Assembly (NCBI GenBank): GCA_934234215.1
Contig: CAKQHB010000028.1
Location: forward strand, 1-33,048
DNA from: an uncultured Cuneatibacter sp.
Lineage (GTDB): Bacteria > Bacillota > Clostridia > Lachnospirales > Lachnospiraceae
DNA: 33,048 bases
Direction of reading: 5' to 3'
The notes below the pieces were generated by a model. It was given only the letters and a program-made list of their open reading frames with translations. It searched no databases and was not told the DNA's origin. Made by a program: the position numbers and the translations under genes. Shown here piece by piece: positions 16,606 to 23,658 of the stretch (within the stretch, counting starts at the first letter, position 1; each line of letters begins with the position of its first letter).

Positions 16606-17556
16606 ATGGGAATTGTTGTAATTGGAGCAATCTTTGTGGATGTCAAAGGATTTCCGCATGATCTGTATATTCCAGACGGTAGAAATGCAGGATGGGTGGA
16701 ATATGTACACGGCGGCGTGAGTCGTAATGTGGCGGAGGACATTGCAAATGTGGAGCTTCGCCCAACATTCGTCAGCATTGTGGATGACACCGCACTGGGC
16801 AAGGATGTTGTGCGCAAGCTGCAGCGTCACAAAGTAAATACGGACTATGTGCTGACCGTTCCTGGTGGAATGGGAACATGGTTGGTGGTTTTTGATAATT
16901 GCGGAGATGTGGCAGGCTCGATTTCTCAGAGACCGAATTTGTATCCGCTGCTGAATCTGTTAGAGGAGCGGGGCGACGAGCTGATCGCAAATGCAGACTC
17001 CATCGTTTTGGAAGCGGATATGGATAAGGAGATCGTCAAAAAAGTCTTCCAGTTGGCAGAGAAGTATCAAAAAAAGATCTTTGCAGTCGTGTCCAATATG
17101 AGTATTGCGGCAGAGCGGAGAGATTTCCTGCAGCGGTTTGACTGTTTCGTATGCAATCAGTTGGAGGCAGGTATTTTCTTCGCAGATGATTACAGTGACA
17201 AGACACCGGAACAGATGTGTGATATTCTGTCCGAGCGCGTTGTGCGTGGTCAGATTCCGGCGATGGTTGTCACAATGGGGGCACAGGGCTCCGTTTACGC
17301 AGATCGTAATGGCGAAAAAGGCATATGTCCGGCAAAGAAAGTACAGGTCAAAGACACGACCGGAGCAGGCGATGCATTCTGCGCAGGTCTTGCAATCGGT
17401 CTGACCTATGGCAAGACGTTGAGAGAGTCCGCGGAGATCGGCACCTTACTGTCGGCATCTGTTATTACTTCTTCAGAAAATGTGTGTCCGAGATTCCTGC
17501 CTCGTGAGCTGGGACTGGATATGGACGTACCGGAAAGCGAGTCTGAAAATGATTGA
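16606..17556 (+). CDS. PfkB-family carbohydrate or nucleoside kinase
   Basis: This 316-residue ribokinase-fold kinase should phosphorylate a sugar or nucleoside with ATP. The N-terminal signature region is GGVSRNVAEDIANV (residues 36-49). The second signature is DTTGAGDAFCAGLAIGL (250-266), with the GAGD anion hole and catalytic base Asp256. CNQLEAG (183-189) matches the conserved 'N-x-x-E' Mg2+/phosphate site. The opening VVIGAIFVDVKG and VSRNVAE are reminiscent of pseudouridine kinase relatives, but no pseudouridine glycosidase gene is adjacent, so the substrate is left open. It ends 8 bases inside the next gene, so the two are translationally coupled. Confidence 0.9.
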   Translation: MGIVVIGAIFVDVKGFPHDLYIPDGRNAGWVEYVHGGVSRNVAEDIANVELRPTFVSIVDDTALGKDVVRKLQRHKVNTDYVLTVPGGMGTWLVVFDNCGDVAGSISQRPNLYPLLNLLEERGDELIANADSIVLEADMDKEIVKKVFQLAEKYQKKIFAVVSNMSIAAERRDFLQRFDCFVCNQLEAGIFFADDYSDKTPEQMCDILSERVVRGQIPAMVVTMGAQGSVYADRNGEKGICPAKKVQVKDTTGAGDAFCAGLAIGLTYGKTLRESAEIGTLLSASVITSSENVCPRFLPRELGLDMDVPESESEND

Positions 17557-18415
17557 TAAAATGCAAACCCGGTGGGGACAGATCGCAATGATCATCGCAG
17601 GATGTTTTTTGTATGCGTTTGGAATGAATGCTTTTATTGTGCCGTTCGGTCTGTATACCGGTGGCGGTGTCGGTATTTCCCAGATCATTACATACTTTTT
17701 GGAAAAGTTTCTTCCGTCGGGAAGACTGAATTTGTATGGTATTGTCAATCTGTTCGTAAACATTCCGCTGCTATTTCTGGCGTGGAAGAGCATGGGCAGG
17801 ACATTTTTCTTCAAGACCCTGTTTGGCGCTGGGATGATCAGTGTATTCATGAGCGTGCTGCCGGTTATCCAGCCTCCGCTTTTGGAAGATTGTCTGGCAT
17901 CGTCCATCGTGGGTGGTGCCATGTCCGGCATCGGTGTCGGCCTTGTGCTGACAGCAGGCGGCTGCGGCGGTGGCGTGGATATCGTAGCAGTTTGGGCGGC
18001 AAAGCGGTTTAAAAATGCATCCGTCGGCAAAATCTCACTGGCAGTCAATGTGGTGATTTACGCTTTTTTGCTGCTGATGTTTGATTCCCAGATCGTGATT
18101 TATTCCCTGATCCAGATGGTATTTTTCACGATTCTCATGGATAAAGTGCATTATCAGAATATCAACGTCCGCCTCATGATTTTTACAAAGCGGGACGGGA
18201 TCGATCAGCGGATTCTGGAGCAGACCGGTCGCGGTGTGACGGAGTGGACCGGCGTGGGCGCTTACACAAAAGAAGACACCCACATTATGATCTCCTGTAT
18301 CAATAAGTACGAAATGAACGAATTCATGGAAATCATCCACGGAATTGACCCCAGCGCATTCGTTATCGTGGATGAGGGCGTGTATGTAACCGGAAACTTC
18401 GAAAAAAGGATATGA
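17549..18415 (+). CDS. YitT-family membrane protein (DUF161/DUF2179)
   Basis: This is a 288-residue protein with about five to six N-terminal membrane helices (residues ~10-200) containing duplicated Gly-rich segments: FIVPFGLYTGGGVGISQI and GLVLTAGGCGGGVDIVA. A soluble C-terminal DUF2179 domain (~205-288, ...VYVTGNFEKRI) has the usual length. YitT proteins are widespread in Firmicutes; their transported substrate is not established. The ATG at 17549 overlaps the end of the kinase gene by 8 bases; earlier in-frame starts lie inside the kinase domain. The stop codon (18413-18415) is inside the stem of the hairpin repeat at 18412, which may end or punctuate the transcript. Confidence 0.92.
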   Translation: MIDKMQTRWGQIAMIIAGCFLYAFGMNAFIVPFGLYTGGGVGISQIITYFLEKFLPSGRLNLYGIVNLFVNIPLLFLAWKSMGRTFFFKTLFGAGMISVFMSVLPVIQPPLLEDCLASSIVGGAMSGIGVGLVLTAGGCGGGVDIVAVWAAKRFKNASVGKISLAVNVVIYAFLLLMFDSQIVIYSLIQMVFFTILMDKVHYQNINVRLMIFTKRDGIDQRILEQTGRGVTEWTGVGAYTKEDTHIMISCINKYEMNEFMEIIHGIDPSAFVIVDEGVYVTGNFEKRI

Positions 18416-18533
18416 GTACCGCCGCGCTGCGGCGGTACTCATGAGCATGTAGCGAAGCGGAATGCGAATGTCCGCAGATACACCGCCGCAACGTGGCGGT
18501 ACTCATGAGCATGTAGCGAAGCGGAATGCGAAT
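18412..18533 (+). repeat. Dispersed hairpin-plus-tail repeat, copies 2 and 3 in tandem
   Basis: Copy 2: ATGAGTACCGCC (18412-18423) pairs with GGCGGTACTCAT (18431-18442), extended by GC/GC to a 14-bp stem with a three-base loop. Copy 3: ACCGCC (18482-18487) pairs with GGCGGT (18495-18500), loop GCAACGT. The 39 bases at 18431-18469 and 18495-18533 are identical, 64 bases apart. Both include GAGCATGTAGCGAAGCGG, shared with the copy at 11837. No T-run follows, so these are not ordinary terminators. They fill the whole gap between the YitT gene and the flavoprotein gene. Confidence 0.8.
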
Positions 18534-18561
18534 AACCCGGAAGGGAGAATGGAGGTTAAGT

Positions 18562-19185
18562 ATGAAGGTTGTTTTGTTAAACGGAAGTCCTCGCGCAAAC
18601 GGCAATACAAACCGTGCGTTGGAGGAGATTGTCTGTCAGCTGGAAAAAGAGGGCGTGGAAGGTGAGATTCTTCAGCTTGGCGCTGGCCCGCTGCGGGATT
18701 GTATCGGCTGTAACGCCTGTGGAAAGCTGGGACATTGTGTCTTTGACGATGATGTGATCAATGAGATCGCAGAGAAGATGAAGGCAGCAGACGGTATCAT
18801 CGTCGGCACACCAGTTTATTATGCACATCCCAGTGGACGGATTTTGTCTGCACTGGATCGCATTTTTTATTCCAACAGCAAGAGTCTGGCACACAAGCCC
18901 GGCGCTGCGGTAGCAATCGCAAGAAGAGCCGGAACGACTGCTTCTGTTGATGTGCTGAATAAATATTTTACGATCGCGCAGATGCCATTGGTATCTTCGA
19001 CCTACTGGAACGTGGCATTCGGTCAGGCGCCCGGTGAGGTGGAGATGGACACCGAAGGACAGAAGACAATGCGCAATCTGGCAACGAATATGGCATGGAT
19101 GTTAAAATGCATCGAGGCCGGCAAGCAGGCAGGAATCGACATTCCCACCGCAGAGACCGGATCTTCGATGAATTTTATCCGATAA
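18562..19185 (+). CDS. Iron-sulfur flavoprotein / NAD(P)H-dependent FMN reductase family
   Basis: This 207-residue flavodoxin-like protein has the FMN phosphate-binding loop GSPRANGNT (residues 8-16). A cysteine cluster CIGCNACGKLGHC (Cys47, 50, 53, 59) is typical of the FMN reductase/iron-sulfur flavoprotein group and may bind a cluster or act as a redox site. GTPVYYAHPSGRILSALDRIF is the second FMN-contact region. It probably transfers electrons in the cytoplasm; the partner is unknown. GGAGG (18551-18555) is 6 bases before the ATG, ruling out the earlier in-frame start at 18526. The aldo/keto reductase gene follows after 18 bases, suggesting a two-gene redox unit. Confidence 0.9.
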   Translation: MKVVLLNGSPRANGNTNRALEEIVCQLEKEGVEGEILQLGAGPLRDCIGCNACGKLGHCVFDDDVINEIAEKMKAADGIIVGTPVYYAHPSGRILSALDRIFYSNSKSLAHKPGAAVAIARRAGTTASVDVLNKYFTIAQMPLVSSTYWNVAFGQAPGEVEMDTEGQKTMRNLATNMAWMLKCIEAGKQAGIDIPTAETGSSMNFIR

Positions 19186-19203
19186 GAATGGAGACTTACT
19201 ATT

Positions 19204-20304
19204 ATGAAAAAATTAGGCTTTGGCGGAATGCGTTTTCCGCTGTTGAATCCCGATGACAAGACTTCCATCGACCAGGAGCAGGTCAATGCAATGGCGGATG
19301 CTTTTCTGGCTGCAGGATTTACTTATTTTGATACTGCATATCTGTATCACGATGAGGCATCAGAACCGGCATTTAAGAAGGCGCTGACGGATCGTCACAA
19401 GAGAGAAGAGTTCATTCTGGCAGATAAGATGCCGACGGTCATCGTTCGCAAGCCGGAAGATTATGCAATTTATTTTCAGAATCAGCTGGATCGTACCGGA
19501 GCAGGCTATTTTGATTATTACCTGATGCACAATATGGGCAAGGACCGTTACGATGTGAATGTCAAGTTCGGCGGCTTTGATTTCATTCGGGAGCAGATCG
19601 CAGCGGGCAAGATCCGTCATTTCGGATTCTCCTTCCACGATGATCCGGAAACCTTGGATCGTATCCTGACAGAACAGCCGGAAGTCGAGTTCGTACAGCT
19701 GCAGATCAACTATCTGGATTGGGATAACGAAGTCATTCAGTCGAGAAAGTGCTATGAGACTTGCGTGAAGCATGGTAAGAAAATTGTTGTCATGGAACCG
19801 GTAAAGGGCGGCACGCTGGCTAATCTGCCGAAGGAAGCGGAAGAGCTGCTGCGGGCATACAATCCGGATGCGTCTCCCGCCTCTTATGCACTGCGTTTTG
19901 CGGCTGGTCTGGAAAATGTTATGATGGTACTGTCCGGCATGAGCAACATGGAGCAGATGCAGGAAAATCTGAAAACGATGGATGCTCCGGAGCCGTTGAA
20001 TGAGGAAGAGAAGAAGCTGCTGCAGCAGGTGGTGGAGATCATCAACCGCAGTATTGAGATTCCCTGCACCTCCTGCGGATATTGTATGGAAGTCTGTCCG
20101 AAGAACATTCCGATCCCGAATTTGTTTGGACTGTACAACAACTACAAGATCAACAACAACTTCTCCAATATGTATCATGAGCGGATCATCATGGGCAGAG
20201 GCAAGTCCTCTGACTGCATTGGCTGTCGTCAGTGCGTGCGCAACTGCCCGCAGCACATTCAGATTCCGGAGCATCTGAAAAAAATTGCAGCATTCGAAAA
20301 GTAA
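19204..20304 (+). CDS. Aldo/keto reductase with C-terminal 2x[4Fe-4S] ferredoxin domain
   Basis: This 366-residue protein has an aldo/keto reductase TIM barrel (about 1-275) with the catalytic set Asp43, Tyr48 (FDTAYLYHD), Lys75 (LADKMP) and His109 (YYLMHN). The C-terminal domain has two ferredoxin-type clusters: Cys288-x2-Cys291-x2-Cys294-x3-Cys298-Pro and Cys338-x2-Cys341-x2-Cys344-x3-Cys348-Pro. This arrangement is common in anaerobes and suggests that electrons pass between NAD(P)H or ferredoxin and an unknown carbonyl substrate. The adjacent iron-sulfur flavoprotein is a plausible partner. GGAG lies about 10 bases before the ATG. A separate promoter for the next operon begins 4 bases after the stop. 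Confidence 0.95.
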   Translation: MKKLGFGGMRFPLLNPDDKTSIDQEQVNAMADAFLAAGFTYFDTAYLYHDEASEPAFKKALTDRHKREEFILADKMPTVIVRKPEDYAIYFQNQLDRTGAGYFDYYLMHNMGKDRYDVNVKFGGFDFIREQIAAGKIRHFGFSFHDDPETLDRILTEQPEVEFVQLQINYLDWDNEVIQSRKCYETCVKHGKKIVVMEPVKGGTLANLPKEAEELLRAYNPDASPASYALRFAAGLENVMMVLSGMSNMEQMQENLKTMDAPEPLNEEEKKLLQQVVEIINRSIEIPCTSCGYCMEVCPKNIPIPNLFGLYNNYKINNNFSNMYHERIIMGRGKSSDCIGCRQCVRNCPQHIQIPEHLKKIAAFEK

Positions 20305-20307
20305 TGC

Positions 20308-20336
20308 TTGACATTTGGACAGGCATCGTGTATCCT
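20308..20336 (+). promoter_or_regulatory. Consensus sigma-A promoter of the leader-peptide operon
   Basis: A perfect -35 TTGACA (20308-20313), 17-bp spacer and -10 TATCCT (20331-20336). Transcription should start near 20343, about 30 bases before the leader ATG. Confidence 0.85.
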
Positions 20337-20371
20337 GCTAAAGATGTATTTGAACAGAGGAGAAAATCAGA

Positions 20372-20431
20372 ATGCAGAAAATGTTTCTTATTTGCTACAA
20401 TCTGAATAAGCGTCCGAGAAGAAAAAGATAA
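20372..20431 (+). CDS. 19-residue leader peptide, MQKMFLICYNLNKRPRRKR
   Basis: A short open frame with a strong AGAGGAG ribosome site 9 bases upstream encodes MQKMFLICYNLNKRPRRKR and ends in tandem stops (TAATAA). It lies between a consensus promoter and a strong terminator whose 5' arm begins 5 bases after the first stop codon. A ribosome finishing this frame would cover part of the terminator stem. That geometry is the hallmark of translation-coupled attenuation, as in pyrBI or pyrE of enteric bacteria and in many resistance-gene leaders. The basic C-terminus (KRPRRKR) might also slow the ribosome. The downstream genes encode a phosphoribosyltransferase-like protein and a nucleobase permease, so a nucleotide signal is a reasonable guess. 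Expression of the peptide itself is inferred. Confidence 0.6.
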   Translation: MQKMFLICYNLNKRPRRKR

Positions 20432-20436
20432 TAACG

Positions 20437-20477
20437 GGACAGTCACCCCCTTTTTAGAAGCGGTGGCTGTCCTTTTT
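20437..20477 (+). terminator. Attenuator-type terminator after the leader peptide
   Basis: GGACAGTCACC (20437-20447) pairs with GGTGGCTGTCC (20462-20472) over 11 bp with one wobble, followed by TTTTT. It sits inside the leader, upstream of the first structural gene at 20556, so it should control readthrough. Confidence 0.85.
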
Positions 20478-20478
20478 A

Positions 20479-20512
20479 CTTTATAGGAAATTGTGTCGCA
20501 TTTCCTATAAAG
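20479..20512 (+). repeat. Fold-back repeat of the AGGAAAT...ATTTCCT type, copy A
   Basis: CTTTATAGGAAAT (20479-20491) and ATTTCCTATAAAG (20500-20512) form 13 perfect bp around the loop TGTGTCGC. T-rich and A-rich flanks (TTTTTA and CAAAAAAG) extend the stem imperfectly. A close relative lies at 32833-32886. Confidence 0.75.
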
Positions 20513-20555
20513 CAAAAAAGATGCGTATCCAAAGCGCTTCGGAATGGAGAGAAAA

Positions 20556-21653
20556 ATGAGCAATATTTTAGAGGGTGTAAAGCTGGTGCCTAGCTTTACC
20601 GATGAGGGAGTCAGTTGTTATCGACTGGAAAATGAAAACTATGTAAACCGCTACTATGTTGTTTCCGACGCAGGAACGAGAAAGCTTTTGTTCAAGCCGG
20701 AGGTAGTTGGCTACGAAGTATACCAGTGCCTGTTAGATTCTACAACGCGCATGATGCGCCATTTTCATAACAAGGGAATGATCTCTTCCGCTAATATTCT
20801 GTCAATCCTGCGCGGTGCGCTGAACTATCCGTTGGAGGAGAGCTGCTACCGGGAGAATATTCCGGTGCATGATATCAGCTTCCTGTCCAGCGAGCGCGTT
20901 TTTCAGGAAAAAGAGATTGCCGGTCTGGAAATCAAGTACAGCAAGCTGGCGATGGTTCCGGACAGCACTCTGATGATCGGGGATATCATTGCCACCGGTG
21001 ATACACTGGTGCATTGCCTGAAATATGTGATTGATTTTTATCGTGCGCACAATGCAAAGCTGCGCAATATCCTGTTTTTCACGATCGGCGGCACAAAGGG
21101 CATCGAGATCATGGAAGAACTGACAGCGCAGATCCGGGAATACTGGCCGGAGTTTGAGGGCTTCATCACCGTTTATTACGAGGGCGTGTTCAGTACTTAT
21201 CAGGATCATGGCGTTTCCGGAATCAACGTGATCGATGTGGACTTTTATTGGAAGAATGGTGTGCTGGCACCGGAATACCGCCACGAGGCACTGAAAGATC
21301 AGAACATTCTGTTTGAAAAGTGTGTGATTTATGATGGTGGCGCAAGACGTTACGAGATTGCGGATCATGTGGAGGAAGTGCTGGAGTTCTGGGAAGGTCT
21401 GCTTACCCGTGCTGATGAGATCCGGTTCCAGGATCTGCTGGAAGAAAAGCTGGGTCACGCATTGCCTATTAGCAAGGAAGACTGGACAAAGTGCAATTAT
21501 TATGAAGGACTGAATGCGGAGACAATCGACCAGCTGTATGAGGAAGAGATGCAGTATGTAGAGCGTCTGAAGGATAATGGCGCAACCGTTCGCGAAATCG
21601 CAGAGCAGCGAATCGCAGAGATCAGCAGCGCACTGAAACCGTATATTTTATAA
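20556..21653 (+). CDS. Phosphoribosyltransferase-like protein
   Basis: This 365-residue protein contains a PRPP-binding-loop-like motif VPDSTLMIGDIIATGDTLVHCL (about residues 134-155; core GDIIATGDTL at 142-151), the signature of type I phosphoribosyltransferases. The N-terminal half holds SILRGALNYPL, where these enzymes usually bind pyrophosphate. About 150 further residues follow the motif, longer than a simple salvage enzyme (about 180-220), so the substrate is unclear. The CodB-type permease downstream suggests nucleobase metabolism. The start at 20556 was chosen for GGAGAG at 20546-20551; the ATG at 20544 lies before that site. Expression is probably set by the leader-peptide attenuator and the fold-back repeat in its 5' leader. 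Confidence 0.75.
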   Translation: MSNILEGVKLVPSFTDEGVSCYRLENENYVNRYYVVSDAGTRKLLFKPEVVGYEVYQCLLDSTTRMMRHFHNKGMISSANILSILRGALNYPLEESCYRENIPVHDISFLSSERVFQEKEIAGLEIKYSKLAMVPDSTLMIGDIIATGDTLVHCLKYVIDFYRAHNAKLRNILFFTIGGTKGIEIMEELTAQIREYWPEFEGFITVYYEGVFSTYQDHGVSGINVIDVDFYWKNGVLAPEYRHEALKDQNILFEKCVIYDGGARRYEIADHVEEVLEFWEGLLTRADEIRFQDLLEEKLGHALPISKEDWTKCNYYEGLNAETIDQLYEEEMQYVERLKDNGATVREIAEQRIAEISSALKPYIL

Positions 21654-21724
21654 AAAATCTGCGCCGAAGAGCGTTGATTGATACAGGCAAAGAAGAGGAG
21701 TAAAGAAAGAAGAGGGAGAATTTC

Positions 21725-22975
21725 ATGAGTAAAAACAACACAGCAGCAGAAACTCACGACATCGACTACGCCGAGTGCGCAGTCCCGCAGAGCAGTCGGC
21801 GCAGCATGGTCACAATGTTTATGATCATGCTTGGATTTACCTTCTTTTCCGCAAGTATGTGGGTCGGAAAAGAACTGGCAGACGGTCTGGATTTCTACGG
21901 ATTTCTCGGCGCAATGGTAGTTGGCGGCGTTATCTTGGGTGCTTATACCGGACTTCTCGGTTACGTTGGTGCAAAGACCGGACTTTCCTTGGATCTTCTG
22001 TCCCGCAGAGCATTCGGTGAAAAAGGTTCCTGGCTGCCGTCCGCAATGATCAGCTTTACACAGATCGGATGGTTCGGCGTAGGTATCGCCATGTTTGCAA
22101 TCCCGGTTGCAAATCAGTTGCTGGGCGGAAGCATTCTCGCAGAGTATATCCTCGTTGTGGTAGCTGGTATTTGTATGACAGCATCTGCTTATTTCGGAAT
22201 CAAATCCCTAACCATTGTCAGCTACATCGCAGTTCCGTTGGTTGCAATCCTTGGAACTGTTGCAATGTGTATGGCAATCGCACAGGGTGAAGGTACGATC
22301 ATTGATCAGTTTGCAAAATCCACTACAGATTTGACCATCTTTGGCGGTGCCGGTCTGGTAATGGGATCTTTCGTATCCGGCGGTACGGCAACTCCGAACT
22401 TTACCCGTTTCGCAAAGTCCGGAAAATCCGGCGCGATCATCACCATCATTGCATTCTTTATCGGAAACTCTCTGATGTTCTGTTTCGGCGCGATCTCCTC
22501 GATCTTCGTCGGCGGAAATGATATTTTCGACGTTATGATTCGTCTGAACCTGTTCTATTTTGCAGTGCTGGTTCTGGGTCTGAATATCTGGACCACCAAC
22601 GACAACGCGCTGTATTCCTCCGGACTTGGTCTGGCAAACATCTTCGGCACAAAGAAAAAGCCGATGGTACTTATCGCCGGTGCAATCGGAACCGTTGCAG
22701 CCGTTTGGTTGTATAACAACTTCTGTGGCTGGCTGAACGTGCTGAACTGCACGCTGCCGCCGGTTGGTATCATCCTCGTTCTGAGCTACTTTATGAATCG
22801 GGAAGACTACACCGAGAACTGGAAGCCTGTTACCGTCAACTGGTTTGCAGTTGCAGGCGTTGTCCTCGGCGCAATCGTGGCAAACGTCGTAAACTGGGGC
22901 ATCGCATCCCTGAACGGCATGGCAGTAGCGGCAGTCGTTTATGTAGTGGGAAATCTGGTGCAGAAGAGAAAGTAA
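21725..22975 (+). CDS. codB: Cytosine/purine permease, CodB-type (NCS1 family)
   Basis: This 416-residue membrane protein has about twelve hydrophobic helices. Family landmarks are FFSASMWVGKELADGLDFYGF in helix 1, LGYVGAKTGLSLDLLSRRAFG, ISFTQIGWFGVGIAMFA and LNIWTTNDNALYSSGLGLANI in the second half. These match the cytosine permease CodB branch of the NCS1 transporters, which import nucleobases with H+ or Na+. GAGGGAG lies about 8 bases before the ATG. It follows the phosphoribosyltransferase-like gene by 71 bases with no terminator between, so the pair probably forms an uptake-and-conversion unit under the leader attenuator. No cytosine deaminase is nearby, so the substrate could be another base. 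Confidence 0.92.
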   Translation: MSKNNTAAETHDIDYAECAVPQSSRRSMVTMFMIMLGFTFFSASMWVGKELADGLDFYGFLGAMVVGGVILGAYTGLLGYVGAKTGLSLDLLSRRAFGEKGSWLPSAMISFTQIGWFGVGIAMFAIPVANQLLGGSILAEYILVVVAGICMTASAYFGIKSLTIVSYIAVPLVAILGTVAMCMAIAQGEGTIIDQFAKSTTDLTIFGGAGLVMGSFVSGGTATPNFTRFAKSGKSGAIITIIAFFIGNSLMFCFGAISSIFVGGNDIFDVMIRLNLFYFAVLVLGLNIWTTNDNALYSSGLGLANIFGTKKKPMVLIAGAIGTVAAVWLYNNFCGWLNVLNCTLPPVGIILVLSYFMNREDYTENWKPVTVNWFAVAGVVLGAIVANVVNWGIASLNGMAVAAVVYVVGNLVQKRK

Positions 22976-22989
22976 GGTTGCGGTTGTAA

Positions 22990-23212
22990 TTGCAATCAAA
23001 ATTTCATAAAAAGGTAGAAAAGTGGAGACGCTTCGCGTGTGCATTTCCTTCCCGGAACAGCACTGCTTCTGATTCGCCTTCTGCAGCAACTCGCCAACTA
23101 ACGTTGGCTCAGGCAGGCTGCAGAAAGGCGGAAGCAGTACCGTCCGGGTGCGGAAATCAGCACAATGCGAAGCGTCTCTTACTTTTCTGCCTTTTTCATA
23201 AAATGCTTGCAA
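22990..23212. repeat. Giant imperfect palindrome I (about 223 bp)
   Basis: Both ends read TTGCAA (22990-22995 and 23207-23212). Matching blocks run all the way to the tip: GAGACGCTTCGC (23025-23036) with GCGAAGCGTCTC (23167-23178), CTGCTTC (23063) with GAAGCAG (23131), CGCCTTCTGCAGC (23075-23087) with GCTGCAGAAAGGCG (23117-23130), and GCCAAC (23093) with GTTGGC (23103) around a TAAC loop. A T-run follows each outer arm on one strand or the other. There is no convincing gene inside. It lies 14 bases after the codB stop and could act as a terminator, but it is far longer than a normal one. Confidence 0.85.
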
Positions 23213-23325
23213 CCACGAGGAGAAGAGCATATTCGCAGCCCCTCATATTTTGGCAAATGAATGGGGAAAATGAGGCGTAATTCGTGTGAAGAAACGGCGG
23301 ATTTATGCATTCAGATTCTTTTGAG
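23213..23325. other. Spacer between the two giant palindromes
   Basis: No gene is supported here. A weak hairpin exists: CCCCTCATATTTT (from about 23239) against AAAATGAGG (about 23270). Nothing else is recognisable. Confidence 0.4.
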
Positions 23326-23530
23326 GTTTGGAATATGTCGCTCGTTCCTGCAATCCCTGGACATAACATTGTACGTATTTCCGTCGCGAAGGCAGGCGGA
23401 TTTCCCTGTGAGCGAACCGTTCAAGCGAAGCGCGTTTTCGCGAACAGGGGAAGAAAATCCGTCTGACGGAGCAGGAAATGTACACGTTATGTTCAGGGAT
23501 TGCAGGATGGAGCGATTTTTCTTTACAAAC
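23326..23530. repeat. Giant imperfect palindrome II (about 205 bp)
   Basis: The outer ends are GTTTG (23326-23330) and CAAAC (23526-23530). Inside, CCTGCAATCCCTG (23347-23359) pairs perfectly with CAGGGATTGCAGG (23494-23506), ACATAAC (23361) with GTTATGT (23486), CGGATTT (23397) with AAATCCG (23455), and CCCTGT (23404) with ACAGGG (23444). The tip holds AAGCGAAGCGCG. It has no obvious primary sequence similarity to palindrome I apart from the GCGAAGC heptamer. No gene is supported within it. Confidence 0.85.
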
Positions 23531-23543
23531 TCATAACCCCTCC

Positions 23544-23604
23544 TTCACATTTTACATACATTTAACATTCCTCTGACCGTATTTTGATATTTCCCTGTTA
23601 CACT
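23544..23604 (+). promoter_or_regulatory. Possible Pho box and promoter of the Na/Pi cotransporter
   Basis: Three related T-rich units, TTCACAT (23544), TTTACAT (23551) and TTAACAT (23562), resemble PhoP/PhoB binding repeats and end next to a weak -35 region. TACACT (23599-23604) is a fair -10. A weak -35 with an adjacent activator site fits phosphate-starvation control of the downstream phosphate transporter. This is inference from pattern and context. Confidence 0.4.
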
Positions 23605-23658
23605 GTTTTTGAAGTAGGGATTTGTATGCCGTTTTACAAAAGGAGGGGCATTTTAATT

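Noticed and set aside
15898..16830. Minus-strand open frame of about 310 codons
   Set aside because: It runs antisense across two real genes and the junction between them, and has a low-complexity Cys/His/Leu-rich composition.
18431..18533. Two identical 39-base repeats with a short spacer, resembling a CRISPR unit
   Set aside because: There are only two copies, the repeat is part of a hairpin element, the same tail occurs alone at 11868, and there are no cas genes.
22208..23230. Minus-strand open frame of about 340 codons
   Set aside because: It is a shadow of codB and palindrome I, with a hydrophilic, Cys/Asp-rich composition and no motif.
23261..23536. Short + strand open frame through palindrome II
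   Set aside because: No homology landmarks; the openness follows from the fold-back sequence.
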